Assembly: GCF_001347015.1 (NCBI RefSeq) | Contig: NZ_CFGI01000010.1 | Location: forward strand, 1-64,000 | Reading direction: 5' to 3' | DNA from: Streptococcus pneumoniae | GTDB taxonomy: Bacteria > Bacillota > Bacilli > Lactobacillales > Streptococcaceae | DNA: 64,000 bases | Part shown: piece by piece, positions 8,380 to 15,173 of the stretch | How the letters are laid out: every line of letters begins with the position of its first letter | Numbering within the stretch: the stretch's first letter is position 1 | Translations under genes and position numbers: made by a program | Notes under the pieces: generated by a model | The model's input: only the letters and a program-made list of their open reading frames with translations | What the model was told of the DNA's origin: nothing | Database searches by the model: none

Positions 8380-9024
8380 ATGAAAATATTAGTGACAGGT
8401 TTTGAGCCCTTTGGAGGGGAAAAGGTCAATCCAGCTTTGGAGGCCATTAAAGGTTTACCAGCTGAAATCCATGGTGCTGAGGTCAGCTGGCTAGAAGTGC
8501 CAACAGTCTTTCACAAATCGGCCCAAGTATTGGAAGAAGATATGAGTCGTTACCAACCTGATTTTGTCCTTTGTATCGGCCAAGCAGGTGGAAGATCTAG
8601 TTTGACACCTGAACGAGTGGCCATAAATCAAGACGATGCACGCATTCCTGATAATGAGGGTAATCAACCGATTGACCTTCCTATTCGTCCAGATGGTGCT
8701 CCGGCCTACTTTAGTAGTTTGCCGATTAAAGCGATGGTTCAAGCTATAAAAAAAGAGGGATTGCCGGCCTCTGTTTCCAATAGTGCAGGGACTTTTGTCT
8801 GCAATCATTTGATGTATCAGGCTCTCTATTTGGTAGAAAAGAAATTTCCCCATGTTAAGGCAGGTTTTATGCATATTCCTTATATGATGGAACAGGTGGT
8901 GAATCGACCGACTACCCCAGCTATGAGTTTAGTGGATATTAGGCGAGGGATAGAAGCGGCAATCGGCGCTATTATCGAACATGGAGATCAGGACCTCAAG
9001 TTGGTAGGCGGAGAAACTCATTGA
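8380..9024 (+). CDS. pcp: Pyrrolidone-carboxylate peptidase (pyroglutamyl peptidase I)
   Basis: 214 residues, full length. Removes N-terminal pyroglutamate from peptides in the cytoplasm. Family C15 signatures: [13 protein letters not shown] at the N terminus, catalytic Cys in [12 protein letters not shown] (about residue 142) and catalytic His in GFMHIPYM (about 166), plus an upstream Glu in LTPERVAIN. Start follows GAGGAG. Transcribed alone and followed by a terminator. Confidence 0.96.
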   Translation: MKILVTGFEPFGGEKVNPALEAIKGLPAEIHGAEVSWLEVPTVFHKSAQVLEEDMSRYQPDFVLCIGQAGGRSSLTPERVAINQDDARIPDNEGNQPIDLPIRPDGAPAYFSSLPIKAMVQAIKKEGLPASVSNSAGTFVCNHLMYQALYLVEKKFPHVKAGFMHIPYMMEQVVNRPTTPAMSLVDIRRGIEAAIGAIIEHGDQDLKLVGGETH

Positions 9025-9027
9025 TAG

Positions 9028-9061
9028 AAAAAAGCTTGAGGGGAAAAACCTTCAAGCTTTT
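9028..9061 (+). terminator. Bidirectional terminator between pcp and membrane gene
   Basis: AAAAAGCTTGAGGGG-AAAA-CCTTCAAGCTTTT; long stem with A tract before and T tract after, so it can serve both convergent genes. Confidence 0.85.
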
Positions 9062-9076
9062 GGACGTTTTCGAGCC

Positions 9077-9262
9077 AGTACTGCTCGGTAGAAAATTATT
9101 TTATTGATTTGAATGTAGGGTAGGAGTGAGAAACTAGCCCTACCAGGGGTAGTTTAGTTGGTATTTTTTACTAAGTGCTGCTCTAAGTACTGCTCTATAA
9201 AAGCTGATTTTAGTACATTGGATATAAGGTAGGAGTAAAAAACTAGCAATGCCAAAGGTAAT
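9077..9262. repeat. Degenerate tandem duplication of a gene 3' end
   Basis: The stretch AGTACTGCTC... GTAGGAG...AAACTAGC near 9078-9150 recurs about 110 bp on, at 9190-9262, inside the minus-strand membrane gene. The outer copy lies partly beyond the stop codon, as expected from an old duplication that left a non-coding remnant. Confidence 0.5.
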
Positions 9263-10018
9263 CCAATTGAGGAAGTACCAAGGAAGAAGCTGTAAATCTA
9301 GGACAAAGTGCTGGAACTTGTAGCCCTTCATAAAGGAACGGCTAGTTTTTAGGATTCGTCTTGGTGAGGACTGTCCTAGGTCTAGACTATAACAGAGAAG
9401 AAATTCCACCTGTGAATAGGCATAATACTGTGGAATATAGAGGATATTTCCTACAATGATCAAGATGAGACTTGCAAGAAAGTAGAGTCCAAAGACCATG
9501 AGGAAACGCTCGGTTTCAACTGATGAGAGATCTAGATTTGGAAACTCAGGATGTAGGGTGACGAATTTTTTGGCTAAAAAGCTACTATAAAATAGGAAGT
9601 AAATCCCAAGTAAATTAGGGATACTCCATAAAAAGAGATAGAAACGTTTGAGAAGTAGGGTCAAAAAGGTTTGAGAAAAACGCTCCTCATCAAAGAGAGC
9701 TAGGCTGTTTTTTACAGATGGCTCCGTTTTAGAATCTTTCATGAGTGTCAGTGTTGCATAGACGGAACTGGTCAAAAGAATAGTCCCGATAAAGGAGACT
9801 AGTAGAGGAAAGAGGTAGGCTTGAATTATTTGACCAAGTATGCTGAAAAATGGCTGTTCTAAAACAGTCCCGTGGATCCGAGATAAGGGATTAAGAAAAC
9901 CAGATAAGATGACCAGCATACTGGGAAGGATATAGAGGAGAAAGAGACGGGGGGTGTCAGCCTGAAAATGTTTTGACTCCTGACGAATTGTTTTTAAATC
10001 AATTTTTAGATAGTTCAT
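9140..10018 (-). CDS. Multi-pass membrane protein, possibly DUF975-like
   Basis: 292 residues with about six hydrophobic helices (around 27-47, 65-85, 125-150, 175-205, 235-262). The layout (short N-terminal helix KIDLKTIRQESK, then repeated membrane segments, SPRRILKTSRSFMKGYKF loop) is similar to DUF975 proteins, whose role is unknown. Its extended -10 promoter (TGG-TATAAT on the minus strand) coincides with the prophage attL core, so integration replaced everything upstream of the -10. Confidence 0.6.
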   Translation of the reverse strand: MNYLKIDLKTIRQESKHFQADTPRLFLLYILPSMLVILSGFLNPLSRIHGTVLEQPFFSILGQIIQAYLFPLLVSFIGTILLTSSVYATLTLMKDSKTEPSVKNSLALFDEERFSQTFLTLLLKRFYLFLWSIPNLLGIYFLFYSSFLAKKFVTLHPEFPNLDLSSVETERFLMVFGLYFLASLILIIVGNILYIPQYYAYSQVEFLLCYSLDLGQSSPRRILKTSRSFMKGYKFQHFVLDLQLLPWYFLNWITFGIASFLLLPYIQCTKISFYRAVLRAALSKKYQLNYPW

Positions 10019-10025
10019 TCTCTTA

Positions 10026-10035
10026 TTATACCATA
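10026..10035. promoter_or_regulatory. attL core
   Basis: TTATACCATA, identical to 52410-52419. It contains the -10 of the flanking minus-strand host gene. The core is short, so the exact crossover is uncertain by some bases. Confidence 0.6.
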
Positions 10036-10094
10036 ATAGTACATAGCTTGCTAATCCTTTGAAATCATTAGGGTTCTAGCGTGTTAAGTAAAAG

Positions 10095-10115
10095 TGAATA
10101 CGAAATTGAATACGA
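10095..10115 (+). repeat. Integrase arm-type sites, left
   Basis: Two direct copies of TGAATACGA (10095-10103, 10107-10115), 12 bp apart. The same pair with the same period is found at the right end. Located between the core and the integrase stop. Confidence 0.7.
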
Positions 10116-10123
10116 CACTACTT

Positions 10124-11269
10124 TTAGCTGGAGCGGATGAAATCCATGAGCTGATTAACGACTTCAACACGTTGATTATCGTTGATGTGGGTATACATAT
10201 CAAGGGTAGTTTGAACATTATTATGACCTAATCTGTCCGAAATGATTTTGGCTGCAACACCAGCTTCAAAGAGGAGAGAAGCGTGTGTATGTCTAAATCC
10301 GTGAGGCGTAATTTTTTTAAGCTCATTGTGTTTACGAAAGAATCTGCTAAGCTTCACTTTCATAGTTGCAGCCAAAAGCCATCCTCCCATGTCATTCGTA
10401 AAGATATAATTCGAATCGTGTTGGTATGCTTTGCCGACTTGGAAATATTCTTTTATTTGCTGACGTTTCCAGAGTTTCAATACATTCAAAGTTTCATTAT
10501 CTAAAGTGATAACCCTCTTACTCCTTTTGGTTTTAGGATCCTGAACAGTTTGCTTGTCCTCAATTACGACAGCTGTCCGAGAAATACTTAATGATTTATT
10601 TTCAAAGTCAACATCCGACCACATGAGCCCAATAGCCTCCCCAGTTCTCAAACCAGAAAAAGCGAGCAAGTGGAAAAAAGTGTAGTCTACTGGCTTACAA
10701 TTTGCTTTGTAAACTTTAAGGAACTCGGTTAGTTCCTGTTTTGTATAATAGTTTTCTTTGGTCTTCAATGGCCTATTTTTAGGCTTGATAATCTTGTCTA
10801 AGGGATTTGACTTAATAATGTCAATAGAAGTGGCATACTTGAAAATACGGCTGATTACAGAGTAGTAATTGGCATAGAGGATATAGCGATTACTTAACTG
10901 GATAGCAACCTTTTGACAATAAGCTACACTGATCTGCTGGATTTTCATATCTGTAAAATACAAGTCAATCATAACATCAAGTTTTTTCTTGACGTTCTGA
11001 TAGGTTGTTGGTTTTACAGTGCTTTTATAGCTATCAAGCCATAACTCAGCGACTTCAGCGAAAGTAGGGTTCTGGAAATCTTCATTGCTTGAAAAACCAT
11101 TCTCTTCAACATCTAAGAGAAGGTCACGTTCGGCAGCCTTTGCCTCTTTAATGGTTTTAAAACCACGGCGTGTTGTACGCTTTTCTTTTCCAGTAGCAGG
11201 GTCTATGCCCAGATATGTTTGAAAGAGATATCTAGTCTCTCCTTTTTTTGTGATGTATTTTTTTATCAT
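10124..11269 (-). CDS. int: Tyrosine recombinase, prophage integrase
   Basis: 381 residues. N-terminal AP2-like arm-binding domain (residues 1-60, KKGETRYLFQTYLGIDPATGKEKRTTRRGF), SAM-like core-binding domain (65-160) and catalytic domain (170-375) with Arg in GLRTGEAIG, H323-x-x-R326 in HGFRHTH, H349 in LGHNN and nucleophile Y359. It recombines phage and host att sites. The gene ends 9 bp from the left arm sites, the classic placement. Confidence 0.97.
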   Translation of the reverse strand: MIKKYITKKGETRYLFQTYLGIDPATGKEKRTTRRGFKTIKEAKAAERDLLLDVEENGFSSNEDFQNPTFAEVAELWLDSYKSTVKPTTYQNVKKKLDVMIDLYFTDMKIQQISVAYCQKVAIQLSNRYILYANYYSVISRIFKYATSIDIIKSNPLDKIIKPKNRPLKTKENYYTKQELTEFLKVYKANCKPVDYTFFHLLAFSGLRTGEAIGLMWSDVDFENKSLSISRTAVVIEDKQTVQDPKTKRSKRVITLDNETLNVLKLWKRQQIKEYFQVGKAYQHDSNYIFTNDMGGWLLAATMKVKLSRFFRKHNELKKITPHGFRHTHASLLFEAGVAAKIISDRLGHNNVQTTLDMYTHINDNQRVEVVNQLMDFIRSS

Positions 11270-11372
11270 AAAAAAGTCCTTTCTTTTCGATTGCTTGCCC
11301 GCATAGTTGAAAAGGTGTAGAACTTATGATAAACTATAGTTGTATTTTTTTATCATCCTTTCCATTGCTTGC
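11254..11372 (-). repeat. Duplicated leader and first codons of integrase
   Basis: The 16 bp covering the int start (11254-11269) recur exactly at 11341-11356, and the leader next to it (CCTTTC...ATTGCTTGC) recurs too (11278-11299 vs 11357-11372), 79-87 bp apart. The outer copy has its own Shine-Dalgarno and reads MIKKYNYSLS then stop. It looks like a scar of an integrase-module exchange, or a short leader peptide. Confidence 0.65.
11292..11310 (+). repeat. 19-bp repeat, copy 1
   Basis: TGCTTGCCCGCATAGTTGA, identical to 17630-17648 and in the same orientation. Here it lies in the int 5' leader (antisense to int). The second copy lies in the 5' leader of an excisionase-like HTH gene. Function unknown. 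Confidence 0.7.
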
Positions 11373-11432
11373 TAGATGGAAAGTTAAATCCTCACACTCA
11401 AAATTTGGCGATGGCGAGTGTGGGGATTTTTT
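11358..11432 (+). terminator. Tandem hairpins ending in a plus-strand T run
   Basis: First hairpin CTTTCCAT-(10 nt)-ATGGAAAG (11358-11383), then TCCTCACACTC / GAGTGTGGGGA (11389-11426, one G-U) followed by T6. The T run is on the plus strand although both flanking genes are on the minus strand, so it ends an unidentified plus-strand transcript, perhaps a small RNA. It may also shape the 5' end of int mRNA. Confidence 0.6.
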
Positions 11433-11434
11433 GT

Positions 11435-12385
11435 TTAGACGATAGGAATAAGTTCACCGCCTATTTGTTGGTTTATATAATCTCTATCTTCTGGATATTT
11501 CAACAGATAGGAGTTGATAGCTTCCATAATCTGGAAGTTCAATAATCCAACTGGTGATACCGGACCCCAAGTTTTGAATAAGGTTAGGGAAAATATGAGT
11601 GTTCTCAAACCGTTTTGTCCTTGCCCATTCTTGTAATCTTCTTCTGTGATGTGCAATCGATTGTGAAAGAATTTATTGTAATTGATTTTGTTCTTTTCTG
11701 TTGTGAAGTTATAAACTCTTCCAAGATGGGCACATCTGTTTCGATAGGAGAGTAAGAAGTAAAATACATTGATAAACAATTGTTTAATATCATTATCTAT
11801 ATTTTCTTTGTCTAGTCCTGTCATGCGCTGAATAACTTCTGTCTTTATATGCGACTTTTGTAGTTTATAAAAAGTGATTAGGTGACCAAAAGTCATCCCT
11901 TTAACAAGAATCCAAGGCGGTACGTTGCCATGCTTTTCTCGATAATGTTTATATGGTTGAGTCTTATCTTGGGTGATTTTATAGCATTTACGTAGAAACT
12001 TAGAACGTTCAGACTCTTTGAATTTTTTAGCACCTCGTTCATAGTTCTCTCTTTGAAGGTATTTATTTTGGTCTGCAGTGTAATGTTCTGCGACTACGTA
12101 GGAAAGAACGGTTCTAAGATGAGCCTCGATTTCTTGTAATGCTAGATTGATATTTGTTCGTATGCTTTTGTCCATGAGGAAAAAGTCTACGAGTTTTTCA
12201 AATGTTGCGCCCTCTTTAAATTTCTCTCCTTGTTCAATACCAATTTCTTTATAGCCGTTTATGATTTCGTAATAGCTGTATGTCGATAAAATGCTGATTG
12301 CCCTGTTTTCATCTCGGATGGTAAGCCCTCGAGATTTTAGGAGTTCTATCTGCTCTCGAAATGTTTTAAAAGGTTTTGTTTCCAT
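11435..12385 (-). CDS. abiF: Abi_2 family (AbiF/AbiD) HEPN toxin, phage defence
   Basis: 316 residues. The N terminus (FREQIELLKSRGLTI...ISYYEIINGY-like block) and length match Abi_2. R215-NRCA-H220 fits the HEPN RNase motif R-x4-H; an upstream H-L-R segment (EIEAHLRTVL) is also typical. Members cause abortive infection, and AbiF-type proteins have been linked to a small RNA antitoxin and to the ancestry of Cas13 (recalled from recent literature). It sits between int and cI in the lysogeny arm, so it is expressed in the lysogen. Transcription starts from the perfect promoter at 12476-12504 and passes a two-hairpin leader RNA. Confidence 0.85.
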   Translation of the reverse strand: METKPFKTFREQIELLKSRGLTIRDENRAISILSTYSYYEIINGYKEIGIEQGEKFKEGATFEKLVDFFLMDKSIRTNINLALQEIEAHLRTVLSYVVAEHYTADQNKYLQRENYERGAKKFKESERSKFLRKCYKITQDKTQPYKHYREKHGNVPPWILVKGMTFGHLITFYKLQKSHIKTEVIQRMTGLDKENIDNDIKQLFINVFYFLLSYRNRCAHLGRVYNFTTEKNKINYNKFFHNRLHITEEDYKNGQGQNGLRTLIFSLTLFKTWGPVSPVGLLNFQIMEAINSYLLKYPEDRDYINQQIGGELIPIV

Positions 12386-12402
12386 ATCTCTCCTCCGTAA
12401 AT

Positions 12403-12460
12403 CAAAAAGAGCCTCTGTATAGATACAAAGACTCTTCTAGGCTCCCAGGGGGGAGCATTC
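12403..12460 (-). ncRNA. Structured leader / candidate AbiF-associated small RNA
   Basis: Read on the minus strand, about 20 nt after the -10: GCTCCC-CCCT-GGGAGC (12456-12441), then a 14-bp arm AAGAGTCTTTGTAT pairing ATACAGAGGCTCTT (12436-12407, two G-U pairs), then T5. The second hairpin is a good intrinsic terminator, so most transcripts may stop as a short RNA of about 70 nt and only read-through gives abiF mRNA. Location and shape fit the published 'abiF RNA motif' idea; I cannot check the covariance model here. Confidence 0.65.
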
Positions 12461-12475
12461 ACTTAGATTAATTTA

Positions 12476-12504
12476 ATTATAGAGTCTTTTGTTGTTTTTG
12501 TCAA
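12476..12504 (-). promoter_or_regulatory. Consensus promoter of abiF RNA/gene
   Basis: On the minus strand TTGACA (12504-12499) - 17 nt - TATAAT (12481-12476): both boxes perfect and spacing optimal. Far stronger than other prophage promoters. Confidence 0.88.
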
Positions 12505-12524
12505 GCTTTTTGTTAAATTTGGTT

Positions 12525-13340
12525 TTATTCCCCTCTATACACTCCAACAACTGCATAGATCTTGATGTGTGTGTCTTCGGCTGGTGGGAAGTCTAGGATG
12601 ATGTCTTCGTACTTGTCATTGAGTGATACGAGGCGTAAGCGTCCGTTTTCGGTATAGATCTTCTTGAAGTAAGAACGGTCTCCATATGCGATAACTGCCA
12701 AATCTCCGTTGTAGGTAGTCAGTCCCTTGTCTACTAAATAGAGAATATCTCCGTCCTGGTAGTCAGGTTGCATGGAGTCTCCGCTGACCTTAGTCGCAAT
12801 ATCGTGACGTGGTGGTTGCTCGTCAACCTCTATAGTCTCTCTGTCTGTATCGTCGTAGCCAAATCCATAGTTAAATCCACAAGCTGCTGCCGTCTCAGAT
12901 ACTACCTCAACTTGATACAAGCTGATAACTTCCGATACTTCGTTTTTCTTCGTTTCTTCTTCGTTTTGCTCTGTGTACATCTCGCCGTTTGCTTTTTGCC
13001 TCTCCAGAAGCTCCTCAGAAGTCCGTAGGACGATTTTTTTATTATCTGGGGTTAATTGTACCACCTTGTCCGTTATCTGCTGTATGAGCAAATCTGGGGA
13101 CGCTGTGGGGGTGTCTGCTTTACGAATAGGTGGAAATAAATCGTCAATAGATACTCCAAAAACGTTAGCGATGTCAAACATAGTATCTTTTTTGGGAGAA
13201 CGATAACCTTTTTCGTAATTCCCAATAGTTGTTTTTCCGATTCCTATTTTTTCAGCAAGGTCTGTTTGTGTCCAATTGTTTATTTTCCTGTATTCTTTAA
13301 TTTTGTTTCCGATGTAGAGAGCTAGTTCTTCTTTATTCAT
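12525..13340 (-). CDS. CI-like repressor (XRE HTH + S24 peptidase)
   Basis: 271 residues. XRE helix-turn-helix at 8-62 (WTQTDLAEKIGIGKTTIGNYEKG), linker 70-140, and a LexA/CI S24 domain with the cleavage-type region CGFNYGFGYDDTD (alanine-glycine site altered: AACGFNYG), catalytic Ser in VSGDSMQPDYQDG and Lys in DLAVIAYGDRSYFKK. It should hold the divergent early promoter off and be inactivated on SOS induction. Its own -10 is at 13368-13373. Confidence 0.93.
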   Translation of the reverse strand: MNKEELALYIGNKIKEYRKINNWTQTDLAEKIGIGKTTIGNYEKGYRSPKKDTMFDIANVFGVSIDDLFPPIRKADTPTASPDLLIQQITDKVVQLTPDNKKIVLRTSEELLERQKANGEMYTEQNEEETKKNEVSEVISLYQVEVVSETAAACGFNYGFGYDDTDRETIEVDEQPPRHDIATKVSGDSMQPDYQDGDILYLVDKGLTTYNGDLAVIAYGDRSYFKKIYTENGRLRLVSLNDKYEDIILDFPPAEDTHIKIYAVVGVYRGE

Positions 13341-13367
13341 AGTATTTCACTCCTTTTCTTACATAAG

Positions 13368-13453
13368 ATTATATCACAAAAGTCCACTTTTTGTAACTTT
13401 TTTTGTAAAATTGTAAAAAAAGTGTTGACGAAGTCCACGAAAGGTGGTATAAT
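13368..13453. promoter_or_regulatory. Divergent lysogeny/early promoters with operators
   Basis: Leftward promoter: minus-strand TTACAA - 17 - TATAAT (-10 at 13373-13368) for cI. Rightward promoter: TTGACG (13425-13430) - 17 - TATAAT (13448-13453). The octamer AAGTCCAC occurs at 13380-13387, inside the near-palindrome AAAAGTCCACTTTT, and at 13431-13438 between the rightward boxes. These are the likely CI/Cro operators, one per promoter. Confidence 0.8.
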
Positions 13454-13503
13454 TAAATCATGGTTGAGGTAATCAATCAAATAAATACAGGAGGAAAAGA
13501 GAT

Positions 13504-13629
13504 ATGCGGAGACGCAAAAAGCCTGAAAAGGCAACAAAAAAAGAGCCATGGCTTGACGGTCCTAAGGCTCTAGTTATCTCGACGGTTGTTACCGCGAGCG
13601 TTGAACTAATCAAACACTTCTTCAAGTAA
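13504..13629 (+). CDS. Small basic phage protein with one hydrophobic segment
   Basis: 41 residues: a strongly basic start (MRRRKKPEKATKKE), then a hydrophobic stretch from ALVISTVVTASVEL to the end. AGGAGG precedes ATG. First gene of the rightward early transcript. Function unknown. Confidence 0.6.
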   Translation: MRRRKKPEKATKKEPWLDGPKALVISTVVTASVELIKHFFK

Positions 13630-13636
13630 GAAGTGG

Positions 13637-13667
13637 AGTGAGCGGGGCGAAAGCCCCAAAGCTCACT
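13637..13667 (+). other. Two-tier RNA hairpin in early leader
   Basis: AGTGAGC and GGGGC close over a GAAA tetraloop with GCCCC and GCTCACT (3-nt bulge). Very stable, without a T run, so not a standard terminator; may protect or time the early mRNA. Confidence 0.6.
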
Positions 13668-13697
13668 ATTAGTATAGCATATCTCGAAAGATTTGTC

Positions 13698-13787
13698 ATG
13701 AAAGACAAGAAGAAATTTTGGAATGTGGTTTGCTGGACGCTAACTGGCTTTATCTGGGTGTACTTCATCTGGAAATGGTTTTTTTAA
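13698..13787 (+). CDS. 29-residue membrane peptide
   Basis: MKDKKKFWNV followed by a Trp-rich hydrophobic helix to the end. Weak GAAAG ribosome site. Basic N terminus plus one helix fits an inner-membrane peptide, but such a short frame could be chance. Confidence 0.4.
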   Translation: MKDKKKFWNVVCWTLTGFIWVYFIWKWFF

Positions 13788-13810
13788 AATGAATAGGAGG
13801 TGATTATGGT

Positions 13811-14026
13811 TTGCAAATGAAGCTAATCCAATTACGCAAAGAAAGGGGTTTGAATCAATCAGATTTGGCAGGTGTTCTTGGTATTTCTACCAATAATTAC
13901 GGTCAAAAGGAACTTGATAATAGAAAATTTGATATTCATGAAATGTTTACTATCGCTGATTACTTTAACAAGGATATCGGCGATATATTTACACCTATTT
14001 GTCCACGAAACGTAGACAAGAAATAA
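13811..14026 (+). CDS. XRE family HTH regulator (Cro-like)
   Basis: About 70 residues, almost only an HTH (MKLIQLRKERGLNQSDLAG...YGQKELDNRKFDI). TTG 13811 lies 10 nt after AGGAGG; alternatively ATG 13817, whose ATGA overlaps the stop of a four-codon frame (ATG 13806) that sits at ideal distance from the same AGGAGG. Either way the product is a small Cro/XRE protein. Position fits the lytic-side partner of CI. Confidence 0.8.
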   Translation: MQMKLIQLRKERGLNQSDLAGVLGISTNNYGQKELDNRKFDIHEMFTIADYFNKDIGDIFTPICPRNVDKK

Positions 14027-14057
14027 ACGTCAAGAAGGTCAAACTTTTTCAAAAATC

Positions 14058-14104
14058 GATAGAATAATTCTATCAAAACTGTTGACAAGTACCAACAGTT
14101 TTGA
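14058..14104. promoter_or_regulatory. Two adjoining palindromes (operator)
   Basis: GATAGAAT-A-ATTCTATC (14058-14074) shares its last two bases with a perfect 12-bp inverted repeat, TCAAAACTGTTG-8 nt-CAACAGTTTTGA (14073-14104). They precede the XRE gene at 14135 by 31 bp, so they are likely binding sites of one of the local HTH proteins, or a regulated terminator. Confidence 0.65.
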
Positions 14105-14134
14105 AAAGACCTATTAGTAGAAAGGAAAAAGTCA

Positions 14135-14320
14135 ATGTATGGAGCGAAAATGAGGGAGCTGAGAACGGCTCAAAAGCTGGGCTTGCGTGAACTTGCCAAG
14201 CGAACCTTGATAGACTACACGACCTTGTCACGGATCGAGAACGACCTGAAGGCAGTGACGCTGTCGCAGGCGGTGGTCATCGCCAAGGCGCTAGGGTGTA
14301 GGGTGGAAGATATGTTGTAG
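14135..14320 (+). CDS. XRE family HTH protein
   Basis: 61 residues, one XRE domain (LGLRELAKRTLIDYTTLSRIENDLKA). RBS GAAAGG. GC content higher than neighbours. Overlooked by tandem palindromes upstream, which suggests autoregulation. Confidence 0.8.
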   Translation: MYGAKMRELRTAQKLGLRELAKRTLIDYTTLSRIENDLKAVTLSQAVVIAKALGCRVEDML

Positions 14321-14331
14321 GAGGAAATAGT

Positions 14332-14529
14332 ATGAACAACGCAGCGCAAAAAGTAACACGGATTGACAAAGATGCCTGGGAGATTGCTACGGAGTTGGCG
14401 AACGAGTACGGCGTATCTATTTGTCACATCATCAGCGAGAGCGTCCGCTACTGTGCAGAGAATGCCGAATTTAAGGAGATGGACGTTGTTGTTAAACGAT
14501 TGGTAGTCGGCAGTAAGGTGCTGGAGTAG
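14332..14529 (+). CDS. Small hypothetical phage protein
   Basis: 65 residues, no family recognised. Mixed helical pattern (DAWEIATELANEYGVSICHIISESVRY) could be a ribbon-helix-helix or regulator partner. RBS GGAGG; operon with 14135 gene (11-bp gap). Confidence 0.6.
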   Translation: MNNAAQKVTRIDKDAWEIATELANEYGVSICHIISESVRYCAENAEFKEMDVVVKRLVVGSKVLE

Positions 14530-14538
14530 GAGGGGAAG

Positions 14539-14700
14539 ATGAATGAACTAGCATGGTTTTACTTTGTTGTCGTAATCAATCTTATTATTGGTTTTGCCAC
14601 GTACTACGCTAGCAAAAGAGATAGAAAAAAGCGCATCAACGAGTATAAAAAAATACAAGATGATGAGCTTGAAAGAGTTAGAAATAAATTTGATTTATGA
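14539..14700 (+). CDS. Small membrane-anchored protein
   Basis: 53 residues: hydrophobic helix 5-25 (WFYFVVVINLIIGFATYY) then a charged tail. RBS AGGAGGGG. Its stop overlaps by 6 bp the 3' end of the convergent minus-strand gene. Confidence 0.65.
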   Translation: MNELAWFYFVVVINLIIGFATYYASKRDRKKRINEYKKIQDDELERVRNKFDL

Positions 14701-15120
14701 TTTTTTAGAGGTCTTTTGAATAAATTTTTTATTTAGGTTTTGTTTGTGATTGTTAGCTTTATCAGCTAATTTTAAAGCTTTGTCCAAATTAACTTCACCT
14801 GTAAAAGTTTTGTAGATAAGATCATTCATCTTCATAGCCTTGTCGGTTTCAGTATCAATCTGAGATACCTTTTCAAGTTCTTGTAACCGTAATTCATGAG
14901 CTTGTTTGACTTTTTCAAGTTCCAAGGCGTGTTGTTGTTTGAGAGTATCTATCTGATAATGAAATTCTTTTTCAAGTTTCTCTACGATATGTGAATGTTC
15001 TTTGGCCTGTTTTTCAATCTCAGCTTTATTGTTAGCTTTTGATGCGATATATGACCATAAACCTGAGATTATTGCAAGAATGACACTAATTGCAGGTTGA
15101 ATAAGAATTTGATAATCCAT
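14695..15120 (-). CDS. Membrane-anchored coiled-coil protein (moron)
   Basis: 141 residues. Hydrophobic helix about 8-26, then a long heptad-rich coiled coil (EKLEKEFHYQIDTLKQQHALELEKVKQAHELRLQELEK region, 46-85) and a basic C terminus. It runs against the early operon and has its own extended -10 promoter (TGG-TATAAT, -10 at 15152-15147). Probably expressed in the lysogen; a role in exclusion of other phages is a guess from this pattern. Confidence 0.7.
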   Translation of the reverse strand: MDYQILIQPAISVILAIISGLWSYIASKANNKAEIEKQAKEHSHIVEKLEKEFHYQIDTLKQQHALELEKVKQAHELRLQELEKVSQIDTETDKAMKMNDLIYKTFTGEVNLDKALKLADKANNHKQNLNKKFIQKTSKKS

Positions 15121-15173
15121 AAGATTTCTCCAATCGTTTTTATTTCATTATACCAAATTTAGAAAGGAACATT

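Noticed and set aside
13337-13549. 70-codon minus-strand frame across the cI/early promoter region
   Set aside because: It would cross both divergent promoters and operators, so it is not a gene.
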